Of a DNA stretch of 64,000 nucleotides, positions 1-8,286 are shown piece after piece. How positions within the stretch are numbered: position 1 is the first letter of the stretch; every line of letters begins with the position of its first letter. Made by a program: the position numbers and the translations under genes. Source of the DNA: Agromyces marinus (GTDB taxonomy: Bacteria; Actinomycetota; Actinomycetes; Actinomycetales; Microbacteriaceae). The stretch lies in NCBI RefSeq assembly GCF_021442325.1, contig NZ_CP087879.1:1240001-1304000 (forward strand), written 5' to 3'. Below the pieces are notes generated by a model. That model was not told the DNA's origin, did not search any database, and saw nothing but the letters and a program-made list of their open reading frames with translations.

Positions 1-1022
1 ACGTGCGGATGACCGGCCACGCGATCGAGGCGCGCGTCTACGCCGAGAGCCCCGAGCGCGGGTTCCTGCCGTCGACCGGCGACGTGCTCGCCTGGCGTGC
101 GCCGACGGGCGAGGGCGTGCGCGTCGACGCGGGCATCAGCGAGCAGCAGCGGATCACCGCGGACTACGACCCGATGATCGCCAAGGTCATCGCGCACGGC
201 GCCGATCGGGCGGAGGCGGTCGACCGGCTCGACGCGGCGCTCGCCGACACCGTGCTGCTCGGCGTCGAGACGAACGTCGCGTTCCTCCGGACCCTGCTCG
301 CGCACCCCGACGTGCGCGCCGGACGGCTCGACACCGGGCTGATCGACCGGCTGCCGGCGGCAGCGGCGAGCGCGCCTGGCTCGGCGGCAGCGGATGCCCC
401 GGCCGACCCGCTCGCGGGCGCGGCGCACGCCGAACGCGAGCGCATGGCGCGCGCAGCGGCCGACGGCGGGCACGCCTGGGCGCGCGAGCGCGGCTGGCGG
501 ATCGGCGGCGAGCGCGATGGCGAGACGGATGCCGCGGCATCCGCTGCGGGCGACGCCGTCGTCGCGACCGCACCCGACGGCACCGTCTGGGTGCATGCCG
601 ACGGCCGCACCGCGGCCTTCCCGCGGCCGGACCGCCGGGCGGCGCTCGAGGCTCGCCTCGCCCTGCTCGAGCGCGGCGGCAGTGCCGATCCCGACCTGCG
701 CGCGCCCATGCCCGGCAGCGTCACGACGATCCTCGTCGCCGACGGCGACCGGGTCGAGGCCGGAGCACCCGTGCTCGCGATCGAGGCGATGAAGATGGAG
801 CACCGCGTGACCGCGACCGTCGCCGGGCTCGCCCGCATCCGCGTCGCCGTGGGCGACCAGGTCGCCCGCGACCAGGTCGTCGCGCGCGTCGAGCCCGCGC
901 CCGACGCCGCTGACGTCGCTGACGCCGCCGACGCCGCCGGCACCGGCCCCGCGACATCCGAGAACCGACCGCGGGCCGGCGCCCACGACGCCGCCGTCCC
1001 GAACGCATCCCACGAGGAATGA
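1..1022 (+). CDS. Biotin-carboxylase (alpha) subunit of an acyl-CoA carboxylase, C-terminal part
   Basis: The 5' end lies outside the window; about 340 residues remain. What is left is the C-terminal part of the biotin carboxylase domain (HAIEARVYAE near the visible start, then the YDPMIAKVI stretch) followed by a linker and a biotinyl domain. The biotin-attachment motif EAMKMEH is plain, with the target lysine codon at 792-794. The protein carries biotin and carboxylates it from bicarbonate with ATP for a partner carboxyltransferase, presumably encoded upstream. The neighbours (acyl-CoA dehydrogenase, MaoC, CitE) resemble the M. tuberculosis accA1/fadE19/Rv2499c/Rv2498c order, so a 3-methylcrotonyl-CoA-type carboxylase in leucine breakdown is likely but inferred. 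The last 40 residues are an Ala/Asp-rich tail. Its stop overlaps an ATG (ATGA) at 1019. Confidence 0.9.
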   Translation, partial: VRMTGHAIEARVYAESPERGFLPSTGDVLAWRAPTGEGVRVDAGISEQQRITADYDPMIAKVIAHGADRAEAVDRLDAALADTVLLGVETNVAFLRTLLAHPDVRAGRLDTGLIDRLPAAAASAPGSAAADAPADPLAGAAHAERERMARAAADGGHAWARERGWRIGGERDGETDAAASAAGDAVVATAPDGTVWVHADGRTAAFPRPDRRAALEARLALLERGGSADPDLRAPMPGSVTTILVADGDRVEAGAPVLAIEAMKMEHRVTATVAGLARIRVAVGDQVARDQVVARVEPAPDAADVADAADAAGTGPATSENRPRAGAHDAAVPNASHEE

Positions 1023-1030
1023 GGAGCACC

Positions 1031-2194
1031 ATGCACGACCTGACCGACGAGGAACAGCAGCTGTACGACATGGTCTGCGAGTTCGCCGACACCGTCGTCG
1101 CCCCGCAGGCCTACGAGGCCGACCGCACGCACGAGCTCTCGATGGACGTCGTGGCGCAGATGGGCGAGCTGGGCCTGTTCGGCCTGCCGTTCCCCGAGGA
1201 GGTCGGCGGCCAGGGCGGCGACTACCTGGCGCTGTGCCTCGCGATCGAGGCGCTCGCGCGCGTCGACCAGTCGATCGCGATCACGCTCGAGGCCGGCGTC
1301 GGCCTCGGGGCCATGCCGATCTACCGTCACGGCACCGACGAGCAGAAGGCCGAGTACCTGCCCGACCTCACGGCCGGCCGTGCCCTGGGCGGGTTCGGCC
1401 TCACCGAGCCCGAAGCAGGCTCCGACGCGGGCGCGACGCGCACGACGGCCGTGCTCGACGGCGACGAGTGGGTCGTGAACGGCTCGAAGCAGTTCATCAC
1501 CAACTCGGGCACGCCGATCACGAGGTTCGTCACGGTCACGGCGGTCACGGGCGAGCGCACGCGCCCGGATGGCTCCACCTCGAAGGAGCTCTCGACGATC
1601 ATCGTGCCGAACGGCACCCCCGGTTTCACCGTCGGTCCGGGCTACGACAAGTCCGGATGGCGTGCCTCCGACACCCACCCGCTCACCTTCGACGACGTCC
1701 GCGTCCCGGCTGCGAACCTGCTCGGGGAGCGCGGGCGGGGCTTCGCCAACTTCCTCCAGGCGCTCGACGAGGGCCGCATCGCGATCGCCGCCCTCGCGAC
1801 CGGCGCGGCGCAGGGGTGCCTCGACGAGGCCGTGGCCTACGCGAAGACCCGGAACGTGTTCGGCGTGCCCATCGCGAGCCACCAGTACATCGCGTTCACC
1901 ATCGCCGGCATGCAGGCCCGCGTGCACACCGCGCGCCTGGCATGGCACGACGCGGCGCGCCGTGCCGACGCGGGGCTGCCGTTCAAGAAGGAGGCCGCGA
2001 TCGCGAAGCTCGTCTCGAGCGACGCCGCGATGCTGAACGCCCGCGACGCGACGCAGATCTTCGGCGGCATGGGGTTCATGAACGAGACGACCGTGGCCAG
2101 GCACTACCGTGACTCGAAGATCCTGGAGATCGGCGAGGGCACGAACGAGGTGCAGCTCATGGTCATCGCGCGCGAGCTCGGGCTGGCGGCGTAG
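1031..2194 (+). CDS. Acyl-CoA dehydrogenase
   Basis: FAD-dependent acyl-CoA dehydrogenase of 387 residues, the normal family size. It oxidises acyl-CoA to 2-enoyl-CoA and passes electrons to ETF, whose genes follow at 3594-5367. Visible signatures are the FGLTEPEAGSDAG FAD/substrate motif, the TNSG segment, and EIGEGTNEVQ near the C-terminus. In that last motif a glutamate (residue 369) occupies the catalytic-base position of short/medium-chain enzymes; isovaleryl-CoA dehydrogenases usually have a non-acidic residue there, so the substrate is more likely a straight or 2-methyl-branched acyl-CoA. An in-frame ATG at 1019 overlaps the upstream stop, but the ATG at 1031 has a GAGGAG ribosome site at good spacing and is preferred. 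Confidence 0.93.
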   Translation: MHDLTDEEQQLYDMVCEFADTVVAPQAYEADRTHELSMDVVAQMGELGLFGLPFPEEVGGQGGDYLALCLAIEALARVDQSIAITLEAGVGLGAMPIYRHGTDEQKAEYLPDLTAGRALGGFGLTEPEAGSDAGATRTTAVLDGDEWVVNGSKQFITNSGTPITRFVTVTAVTGERTRPDGSTSKELSTIIVPNGTPGFTVGPGYDKSGWRASDTHPLTFDDVRVPAANLLGERGRGFANFLQALDEGRIAIAALATGAAQGCLDEAVAYAKTRNVFGVPIASHQYIAFTIAGMQARVHTARLAWHDAARRADAGLPFKKEAAIAKLVSSDAAMLNARDATQIFGGMGFMNETTVARHYRDSKILEIGEGTNEVQLMVIARELGLAA

Positions 2195-2224
2195 GGCGGC
2201 GCGGCCGCCGGTGAGGAGGATGCC

Positions 2225-2746
2225 ATGACGGATGGCGCGATGCGCGACGTCGTGCAGCGCGGGCTCTGGTTCGAGGAGTTCGAGGAGGGCGTGCGGTACC
2301 TGCACCGCCCCGGGCGCACGGTCACGGAGGCCGACAACGTCCTGTTCACGACGCTCACCATGAACCCGCAGCCGCTGCACCTCGATGCGGCGTGGTCGGC
2401 ACGTCAGCCGTTCGGCCGGGTCCTGGTGAACTCGCTCTTCACCTTGTCGACGCTCGTCGGCCAGTCCGTGGGGCAGCTCACGCAGGGCACGCTCGTCGCC
2501 AACCTCGGCTTCGGGGCGGTCGCGTTCCCGAACCCCGTCTTCGTGGGCGACACCCTCTACGGCGAGAGCGTCGTCGAGTCGAAGCGGCTGTCGTCGTCGC
2601 GTCCCGGCGAGGGCATCGTCGTGCTCGGCCACACCGCGCGCAACCAGGACGACGAGGTGGTCGCGACGGCGTCGCGCACGATGCTCGTGTGGACCCGCGA
2701 GGCGGGCGAACGCCGGTCTCGCGCCGATGGCGAGGTGAGCGGATGA
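2225..2746 (+). CDS. MaoC-family enoyl-CoA hydratase
   Basis: Single hot-dog-fold protein of 173 residues. The MaoC/hydratase-2 signature is seen as [20 protein letters not shown]: an acidic residue followed by the NPxPLH segment that supplies the catalytic Asp/His pair. The family adds water to 2-enoyl-CoA thioesters. Pairing with a CitE-like lyase downstream (ATGA overlap) is the arrangement of itaconyl-/mesaconyl-CoA hydratases next to citramalyl-CoA lyases, so the substrate may be a branched C5 enoyl-CoA; this is inference from context. GAGGAGG lies 6-12 nt before the ATG. Confidence 0.88.
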   Translation: MTDGAMRDVVQRGLWFEEFEEGVRYLHRPGRTVTEADNVLFTTLTMNPQPLHLDAAWSARQPFGRVLVNSLFTLSTLVGQSVGQLTQGTLVANLGFGAVAFPNPVFVGDTLYGESVVESKRLSSSRPGEGIVVLGHTARNQDDEVVATASRTMLVWTREAGERRSRADGEVSG

Positions 2747-3594
2747 CGCACCCGCCGTTCCGGTTCGGCCCCGCGCTGCTGTTCTGCCCTGCCGACCGGC
2801 CCGACCGGTACGCCAAGGCGGCTGAGCGCGCCGACGCCGTGATCCTCGACCTCGAGGACGCCGTGGCCGAGTCCGCGAAGCCGGCGGCTCGCGAGTCCCT
2901 CGTGGCGAACCCGATCGACCCGGCACGCGTCGTGGTGCGGCTGAACCCGGCATCCACACCCCATCTCGCCGACGACCTCGCGGCGCTCCGGCGCACCGCG
3001 TACCGCACGGTCATGCTCGCCAAGTGCGAGGGCACCGCCGACCTGGTCGCGCTCGAGGACTTCGAGGTGATCGCGCTGTGCGAGACCGCACGCGGCGTGC
3101 TCGCCGCGCCCGACATCGCGTCGGTCCCGATCGTCTCCGCGCTCATGTGGGGCGCGGAGGACCTCGTCGCCTCGCTCGGCGGCGGCTCCAGCCGGACCGC
3201 CGACGGTCGCTACCGCGACGTCGCGCGGCACGCCAGGTCCCAGGTGCTGCTGTCGGCCGGCGCGCACGGCGTGGCGGCGATCGACGCGGTGCACCTCGAC
3301 CTCGCCGACGGGGACGGCCTCCGCGCCGAGGCCGAGGACGCGGCCGCGCTCGGCTTCGCCGCCACGGCGTGCGTGCACCCGGGCCAGGTCGAGATCGTCC
3401 GGTCGGCGTACGCGCCGGGCCCCGAACGGCTCGAGTGGGCGCAGTCGCTGCTCGCCGAGGCGGCCGTGCGCGAACTCGACGGCGTGTTCGCCTTCCGCGG
3501 GCAGATGGTGGACGCACCGCTCCTGCGTCAGGCAGAGTCGGTCGTGCGGCGGGCGCACGCCCGTGGATCGTCGGAGAAAGGGACTGAGCGCTGA
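2743..3594 (+). CDS. CitE-like HpcH/HpaI aldolase/lyase
   Basis: TIM-barrel lyase of the citrate-lyase-beta superfamily, 283 residues. Metal and CoA-binding signatures visible: LDLEDAV near residue 30, a conserved Arg in VVRLN, the acidic residue in ALCETARGV, and [10 protein letters not shown]. These enzymes cleave 3-hydroxy-acyl-CoA esters such as citramalyl-CoA or, in the M. tuberculosis homologue Rv2498c, also HMG-CoA-type substrates. It starts in the ATGA overlap with the MaoC stop and its own TGA overlaps the etfB ATG (TGATG), so the operon is translationally coupled. An upstream in-frame extension into the MaoC gene is rejected. It is not the citrate-lyase subunit itself, since no citD/citF partners are present. 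Confidence 0.88.
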   Translation: MTHPPFRFGPALLFCPADRPDRYAKAAERADAVILDLEDAVAESAKPAARESLVANPIDPARVVVRLNPASTPHLADDLAALRRTAYRTVMLAKCEGTADLVALEDFEVIALCETARGVLAAPDIASVPIVSALMWGAEDLVASLGGGSSRTADGRYRDVARHARSQVLLSAGAHGVAAIDAVHLDLADGDGLRAEAEDAAALGFAATACVHPGQVEIVRSAYAPGPERLEWAQSLLAEAAVRELDGVFAFRGQMVDAPLLRQAESVVRRAHARGSSEKGTER

Positions 3595-4370
3595 TGAAGA
3601 TCGTCGTCCTCGTGAAGGAGGTCCCCGACACCTACGGGGAGCGCCGACTCGACCTCGAGACGGGGCTCGCGGATCGCGCCGCGAGCGAGGCCGTCCTCGA
3701 CGAGATCGGCGAGCGCGCGCTCGAGGTGGCCCTCGCCCACGCCGACGCGCACGAGGGCACCGAGGTGGTCGTCATGTCGATGGCGCCCGAGAGCGCCGCT
3801 GCGACGATCCGCAAGGGCCTGGCGATGGGCGCAGCCTCGGCCGTGCACATCGCCGACCCCGGCCTGGCCGCCGCAGACCTGGGATTGACCGCGCGCGCCC
3901 TCGCCGCTGCGATCCGACGCACCGGGTTCGACCTCGTCATCACGGGCAACCTCTCGACCGACGGCAGCGGCGGCGTGCTCCCCGCCATGCTCGCGGAGCT
4001 GCTCGAGGTCCCGAACGCGACCGCGCTCACGTCCGTCGAGATCACCGACGGCTCGGTGTCGGGAACGCGCGACGTCGACGGCGGCACCATGCGCGTGAGC
4101 GCGCAGCTGCCGGCCGTGATCTCGATCACCGAGGCCCTTCCCGACGCCCGATTCCCGAACTTCAAGGGCATCATGGCCGCGAAGAAGAAGCCGTTCGAGA
4201 CGCTCGCGGCCGCCGACCTCGGCATCGAGCCGGCGGACCTGTCCGCAGCCTGGTCGATCATGACCGCCATCGCCGAGCGGCCACCGCGCACGGCGGGGAC
4301 CAAGATCACCGACGAGGGCGACGGCGGCACGCGGATCGCCGAGTTCCTCATCGAGAACCGGCTGGTGTGA
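3594..4370 (+). CDS. etfB: Electron transfer flavoprotein, beta subunit
   Basis: 258-residue ETF beta subunit. It begins [13 protein letters not shown], the standard ETF-beta N-terminus, and carries the AMP-binding region and the recognition-loop segment with MAAKKKPFE near residue 195. With EtfA it accepts electrons from acyl-CoA dehydrogenases such as the one encoded at 1031-2194 and passes them to the quinone pool through a membrane partner. The ATG overlaps the preceding stop, so it is part of the same operon. Confidence 0.95.
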   Translation: MKIVVLVKEVPDTYGERRLDLETGLADRAASEAVLDEIGERALEVALAHADAHEGTEVVVMSMAPESAAATIRKGLAMGAASAVHIADPGLAAADLGLTARALAAAIRRTGFDLVITGNLSTDGSGGVLPAMLAELLEVPNATALTSVEITDGSVSGTRDVDGGTMRVSAQLPAVISITEALPDARFPNFKGIMAAKKKPFETLAAADLGIEPADLSAAWSIMTAIAERPPRTAGTKITDEGDGGTRIAEFLIENRLV

Positions 4371-4380
4371 GAGGACGACC

Positions 4381-5367
4381 ATGAGCGACCACCCCGCAGA
4401 CCAGATCCTCGTCGTCCTCGAGACGACGCCGAACGGCGACCTCGCCGCCAGCGCGGCCGGCCTCCTCGCGGCCGCATCCGGCATCGGCACGCCCGTCGCC
4501 CTCGTCGTCACCGCCCCCGGCGGGGCGCAGGCGCTCGCCGAACAGGCCGCGGCGCTCGGTGCCGAACGCGTGCTCGCCGTCGAGACGCCTGCGGCGCAGT
4601 CCGAGCTCACGGTCCCGCACGTCGATGCGCTCGCCGCGGCTGCCGCGGCCGTCGCGCCAAACGCGGTACTCATATCCGAGTCGGTCGACGGCCGCGACAT
4701 CGCGGGCCGCTTCGCCGCCCGCTCGGGTGCGCCGATCGCGGTGGACGCGGTCGGCCTCTCGCGCGACGACGAGGGCGTGGTGGCGCACCACTCCGTGTAC
4801 GGGGGCGCCTACACGCTCGCCTCGGCCGCCACGTTCGGGCCGCTCCTCGTGACCGTGCGGCAGGGCGCCATCGATGCGCGGGCCGAGGCACGACCCGTCG
4901 TGCTCGAATCGCTCGAGGTAGCGGCCTCGGGTGCGTCGTCGGCCGCGATCGAGTCGGTCGAGCCCGTGACCGAGTCCTCGAGCCGCCCCGAACTGCGCGG
5001 CGCGAAGCGGGTCGTGTCCGGTGGTCGCGGCCTCGGCTCGGCCGAGCAGTTCGCGCTCGTCGAGGAACTCGCCGACGCGCTCGGCGCCGCCGTCGGCGCC
5101 TCCCGTGCGGCGGTCGACGCCGGCTACGTCCCGGCGAACCACCAGGTCGGGCAGACCGGCGTCTCGGTCTCCCCGCAGCTCTACATCGCCCTCGGCATCT
5201 CCGGAGCGATCCAGCACAAAGCGGGAATGCAGACGGCCAAGAACATCGTCGCCGTCAACAAGGACCCTGACGCCCCGATCTTCGAGGTCGCCGACTTCGG
5301 CGTCGTCGGCGACGTCTTCACCGTCGTGCCGCAGCTGATCAGCGCGCTCGCCGAGCGGAAGCGCTGA
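4381..5367 (+). CDS. etfA: Electron transfer flavoprotein, alpha subunit
   Basis: 328-residue ETF alpha subunit. The C-terminal FAD domain is unmistakable: [20 protein letters not shown] followed by [24 protein letters not shown] and the GVVGDVF end. It binds FAD and dimerises with EtfB. A GAGAGGACGACC ribosome site lies between etfB and this ATG (10-nt gap). Only 3 nt separate its stop from the next gene, a membrane cytochrome b, which is the natural candidate for a membrane electron acceptor; I see no ETF-quinone oxidoreductase in the window. Confidence 0.95.
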   Translation: MSDHPADQILVVLETTPNGDLAASAAGLLAAASGIGTPVALVVTAPGGAQALAEQAAALGAERVLAVETPAAQSELTVPHVDALAAAAAAVAPNAVLISESVDGRDIAGRFAARSGAPIAVDAVGLSRDDEGVVAHHSVYGGAYTLASAATFGPLLVTVRQGAIDARAEARPVVLESLEVAASGASSAAIESVEPVTESSSRPELRGAKRVVSGGRGLGSAEQFALVEELADALGAAVGASRAAVDAGYVPANHQVGQTGVSVSPQLYIALGISGAIQHKAGMQTAKNIVAVNKDPDAPIFEVADFGVVGDVFTVVPQLISALAERKR

Positions 5368-5370
5368 CGC

Positions 5371-7050
5371 GTGACCGAAGTTCGCAACCTGCGCAGGGGA
5401 CTGCCACGGAGCCGCGGCGGTGAGCCCTGGCCCCCGGACGCGGCGGCACCGGCCGCGCAGGTGCCGGACGCGCAGGTGCCGGATGCGCAGGTGCCGGATG
5501 CGCAGGCGACGGCGCAGGCCGTGACGCCGCAGGCGGCCCCGGAACCGGCGGCAGCAGCGGCGGCGACGCCGCCCGCCGCGCCATCGGGTCGCCGGCTCCG
5601 AAGCGGCCTGCCGCGGGTGCGCGGAGGGGCGCCGTGGCCCGAGCCCGGCCAGGCGCCCGATGGTGCGATCGCCGAGGCGAGGGATGCCGCGGCCGCACCG
5701 CCACCGGCCACGTCGTCGCCGACCGCATCGTCGCCGGCCGCATCCGTCGATGCCGTGTCCGAGCCGCGTTCCGCGGATGCCGCGGGCGGGGCCGCTGCGG
5801 CGATCGGCACCGGGCTTCGCCGCGGGCTCCCTCGAGTCGCCGGGGGAGAGCCGTGGCCGGCACCCGGGGACGCTCCGGCGTCGACCCCGCCGACGCCGGT
5901 CGCTCGAACCACCGCGCCTCCTGCGACGGCGACCTCCGTGCCCGCGGCATCCGCTCCCGACGCTCCCGCGCCCGCGGCGGCAGCCGCTGCACCGACGAAG
6001 GCCGCCACCGCGCCTGCGGTATCGGCCCCAGAAGACCCGGCCCGGGCAGCAGCCGCGGCAGCCGTGGCATCCGCACCGACCGCGGCACCCCCGGCAGCCG
6101 CGGCGGCCCCGGCCCCCGACGCGCCCGCGCAGCCGGGTCCGATGCTGCGCGGCCCGATGACCGTCAGGCAGTGGGCCGGCGCATCCGTCGTCGGCATCCT
6201 CGCGATCATCGGTGCCGCGACCATCGTCGTCCAGCTCACGAGGTGGTTCCTCGGGCTCGAGTTCATGCAGGACTTCCTTGCGACCTACCCCGGCGAGACG
6301 CACCTGCCCGACGGTGCGCCCGTCGGCCTACCGGCCTGGCTCGGCTGGCAGCACTTCTTCAACGTCTTCCTCATCGTGCTGATCATCCGATCGGGCCTGC
6401 AGGTGCGCACCGAGCGGCGCCCGCCGGCGTCCTGGACGCCGCGCTGGGCGAAGGGCGGCCAGGGGAGGATCAGCCTCACCCTGTGGTTCCACCAGTCGCT
6501 CGACATCCTGTGGCTCGTGAACGGACTCGTCTTCATCGTGCTCCTGTTCGCGACGGGCCAGTGGATGCGCGTCGTGCCGACCAGTTGGGAGGTCCTTCCG
6601 AACGCGGTCTCCGCGGGGCTGCAGTACCTCTCGCTCGACTGGCCGCTCGAGAACGGCTGGGTCAACTACAACAGCCTCCAGGTGCTGGCGTACTTCGCGA
6701 CGATCTTCATCGCCGCGCCGCTCGCCGCGATCACCGGGGTGCGGATGTCGGGGCTGTGGCCGAAGCGCGCCGCGACGCTGAGCCGCCTCTACCCGGTCGA
6801 GTGGGCTCGCGCCGTGCACTTCCCGGTCATGCTGTACTTCGTCGCGTTCATCGTCGTGCACGTGGCACTCGTGTTCCTGACCGGGGCGCTGCGCAACCTC
6901 AACCACATGTACGCGGCGCAGGACGCCGACGGCTGGCTGGGCTTCTGGATCTTCGTCGCCTCGATCGTCGTCATCGCGGCCGCGTGGTTCGCCGCCCGGC
7001 CGTCGGTGCTCGCGCCGATCGCGGGAGTGTTCGGCAAGGTCGGCCGGTAG
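5371..7050 (+). CDS. Cytochrome b561-like membrane protein with repeated RGLPR-GGEPWP N-terminal domain
   Basis: 559 residues, GTG start 3 nt after etfA. Residues 1-262 are a Pro/Ala-rich, probably disordered cytoplasmic region carrying three copies of a 15-residue motif LRRGLPRxxGGEPWP (residues 7-21, 76-90, 149-163; the middle one reads LRSGLPRVRGGAPWP). From residue 263 come hydrophobic helices typical of cytochrome b561/hydrogenase-type cytochrome b. Histidines sit in or beside membrane helices (GWQHFF, LWFHQSL, and HFPVMLYFVAFIVVH with 14-residue spacing), consistent with one or two b haems. The position right after ETF suggests electron transfer between ETF and the quinone pool, but this is inference; such proteins also pair with molybdopterin oxidoreductases. 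The reading frame is continuous. The function of the repeats is unknown to me. Confidence 0.75.
   Translation: MTEVRNLRRGLPRSRGGEPWPPDAAAPAAQVPDAQVPDAQVPDAQATAQAVTPQAAPEPAAAAAATPPAAPSGRRLRSGLPRVRGGAPWPEPGQAPDGAIAEARDAAAAPPPATSSPTASSPAASVDAVSEPRSADAAGGAAAAIGTGLRRGLPRVAGGEPWPAPGDAPASTPPTPVARTTAPPATATSVPAASAPDAPAPAAAAAAPTKAATAPAVSAPEDPARAAAAAAVASAPTAAPPAAAAAPAPDAPAQPGPMLRGPMTVRQWAGASVVGILAIIGAATIVVQLTRWFLGLEFMQDFLATYPGETHLPDGAPVGLPAWLGWQHFFNVFLIVLIIRSGLQVRTERRPPASWTPRWAKGGQGRISLTLWFHQSLDILWLVNGLVFIVLLFATGQWMRVVPTSWEVLPNAVSAGLQYLSLDWPLENGWVNYNSLQVLAYFATIFIAAPLAAITGVRMSGLWPKRAATLSRLYPVEWARAVHFPVMLYFVAFIVVHVALVFLTGALRNLNHMYAAQDADGWLGFWIFVASIVVIAAAWFAARPSVLAPIAGVFGKVGR
5461..5505 (+). repeat. Three tandem copies of a 15-bp unit inside the cytochrome b gene
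   Basis: Three adjacent near-identical copies of gtgccggatgcgcag (first copy has C for T at position 9) encode VPDAQ-VPDAQ-VPDAQ between the first and second RGLPR motif. The near identity suggests recent slippage, so copy number may vary between strains. Confidence 0.85.
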
Positions 7051-7170
7051 CTCCCGAGTCCGATCCAGCCGGTCGCCGGACCGCGGCGCACGGGGCGTTC
7101 GTCTCCTCGGGTTCACAAACGATTCAGTAACGCTTCACCGTCAGGCCCGACGGCGCGTTCGTCCATCACC

Positions 7171-7176
7171 TAGCGT
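7171..7176 (+). promoter_or_regulatory. Putative -10 element of the aldo/keto-reductase-like gene
   Basis: TAGCGT lies 29 nt before the GTG at 7206, predicting a short leader of about 20 nt that contains the strong GGGGAGGAGG ribosome site at 7190-7199. No convincing -35 was found. Confidence 0.4.
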
Positions 7177-7205
7177 CGAAGGCAATCCTGGGGAGGAGGA
7201 CACGC

Positions 7206-8243
7206 GTGGCACGACACGTACTGCAGGGGGCACGCCGCGTCGAGGACGCGGCGGCGACGCGGATGCCGCGCCACGACGCGCACGAGGCGATCGACAGCAA
7301 CGCCGTCTCGGGACCGATCGCGGTTCCACGTCGCGAACCGCTCGGCGACACCGGTTTCGAGATCCACCCGCTCGCGCTCGGCGGGAGCGGGCTGGGCCGG
7401 GCGCTCGGCGACGGCGACGGCGACGCGATCCTGGATCGCTTCGTCGCGCTCGGCGGCAACCTGATCACCGCGATCGGCGACGATGCCGATGGCGGGAGCG
7501 AGCGCCTCATCGGCTCCTGGATGCACGAGCGCGGCACCCGCGACCGCGTCCACGTGATCACCGAGGTCGGTCGCGACCCGCAACGGCCGGGACTGTCTCC
7601 TGCGGCCATCGCCGCGTCGGTCGATGCGTCGCTGACGCGCCTGGCGACCGACCGGATCGACCTGCTCTGCTTCCACGGGGAGGACCCCGACACCCCGCTC
7701 GAGGAGAGCCTCGGCGCCGTCGACGCCCTCGTGCGTTCCGGCAAGGTGCTCGCCCTCGGCGCCTCCCACTTCAGCCCCGAACGGCTCATCGAGGCCCGCG
7801 TCCTCGCGGCCAACGGGCTCCCGCGGTTCAGGGCGATCACGACGCCGTACAACCTCATGCAGCGTCGCGGCTTCGAGGGAGCCACCGAACTGGTCGCCCA
7901 CGCGCAGGCACTGCCCGTCCTGCCGTCCTCGGCGCTCGCGAACGGGTTCCTCGCCGGAGGCATCCGTCGTCGCACCGACGCGTCCCGCGACGCGCACGGC
8001 GCACGGCGCACGGCGCACCTGGGCCGGCGCGGATCGCGCGTGCTCCGGGCGCTCGACGAGGTCGCGGCGGCCCACCGCGCCACGCCCGCGACCGTCGCGA
8101 TCGCGTGGCTGCTGGCCCGACCCACGGTAGCGGCCCCCGTCGCGAGCGTCAGCCGGCCGGAGCAGGTCGATGCGCTGCTCGCCGCGAGTTCGCTCCGACT
8201 CCAGCGCTCCGAACTCGTCGAACTCGACCGCGCCTCGGCCTGA
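7206..8243 (+). CDS. Aldo/keto-reductase-fold protein with degenerate active site
   Basis: 345-residue (beta/alpha)8 protein recognisable as an aldo/keto reductase by GFEIHPLALGGSGLG, the SERLIGSWM segment, DLLCFHGEDPDTPLEESL and the cofactor-end GASHFSPERL. The catalytic tetrad is mostly gone: where the family has Asp in NFIDTA this protein has Thr88, the Tyr of the YG motif is Asp93, and the Lys of TKVG is Glu120; only His157 remains. It may be a non-catalytic member or use different chemistry. A 30-residue N-terminal extension precedes the fold. GGGGAGGAGG supports the GTG start. It stands alone between the etf operon and the M16 peptidase. Confidence 0.75.
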   Translation: MARHVLQGARRVEDAAATRMPRHDAHEAIDSNAVSGPIAVPRREPLGDTGFEIHPLALGGSGLGRALGDGDGDAILDRFVALGGNLITAIGDDADGGSERLIGSWMHERGTRDRVHVITEVGRDPQRPGLSPAAIAASVDASLTRLATDRIDLLCFHGEDPDTPLEESLGAVDALVRSGKVLALGASHFSPERLIEARVLAANGLPRFRAITTPYNLMQRRGFEGATELVAHAQALPVLPSSALANGFLAGGIRRRTDASRDAHGARRTAHLGRRGSRVLRALDEVAAAHRATPATVAIAWLLARPTVAAPVASVSRPEQVDALLAASSLRLQRSELVELDRASA

Positions 8244-8274
8244 CACGCGAGACGTCGGCGTCCGGAGCGTGGCA

Positions 8275-8280
8275 TAGGCT
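8275..8280 (+). promoter_or_regulatory. Putative -10 for leaderless peptidase M16 gene
   Basis: TAGGCT with a 6-nt spacer to the GTG at 8287; transcription would start at or beside the start codon. No ribosome site is present, which fits leaderless translation. Confidence 0.55.
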
Positions 8281-8286
8281 GGACGG

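Noticed and set aside
164-2959. 931-codon open frame on the minus strand opposite the acyl-CoA genes
   Set aside because: Shadow frame produced by high GC and codon bias; composition is Arg/Ala/Gly-rich without domains, and the plus-strand genes are clear family members.
4348-6303. 651-codon minus-strand frame opposite etfA/cytochrome b, with Gly/Arg repeats
   Set aside because: Its repeats are the antisense reading of the Pro/Ala-rich linker; not a gene.
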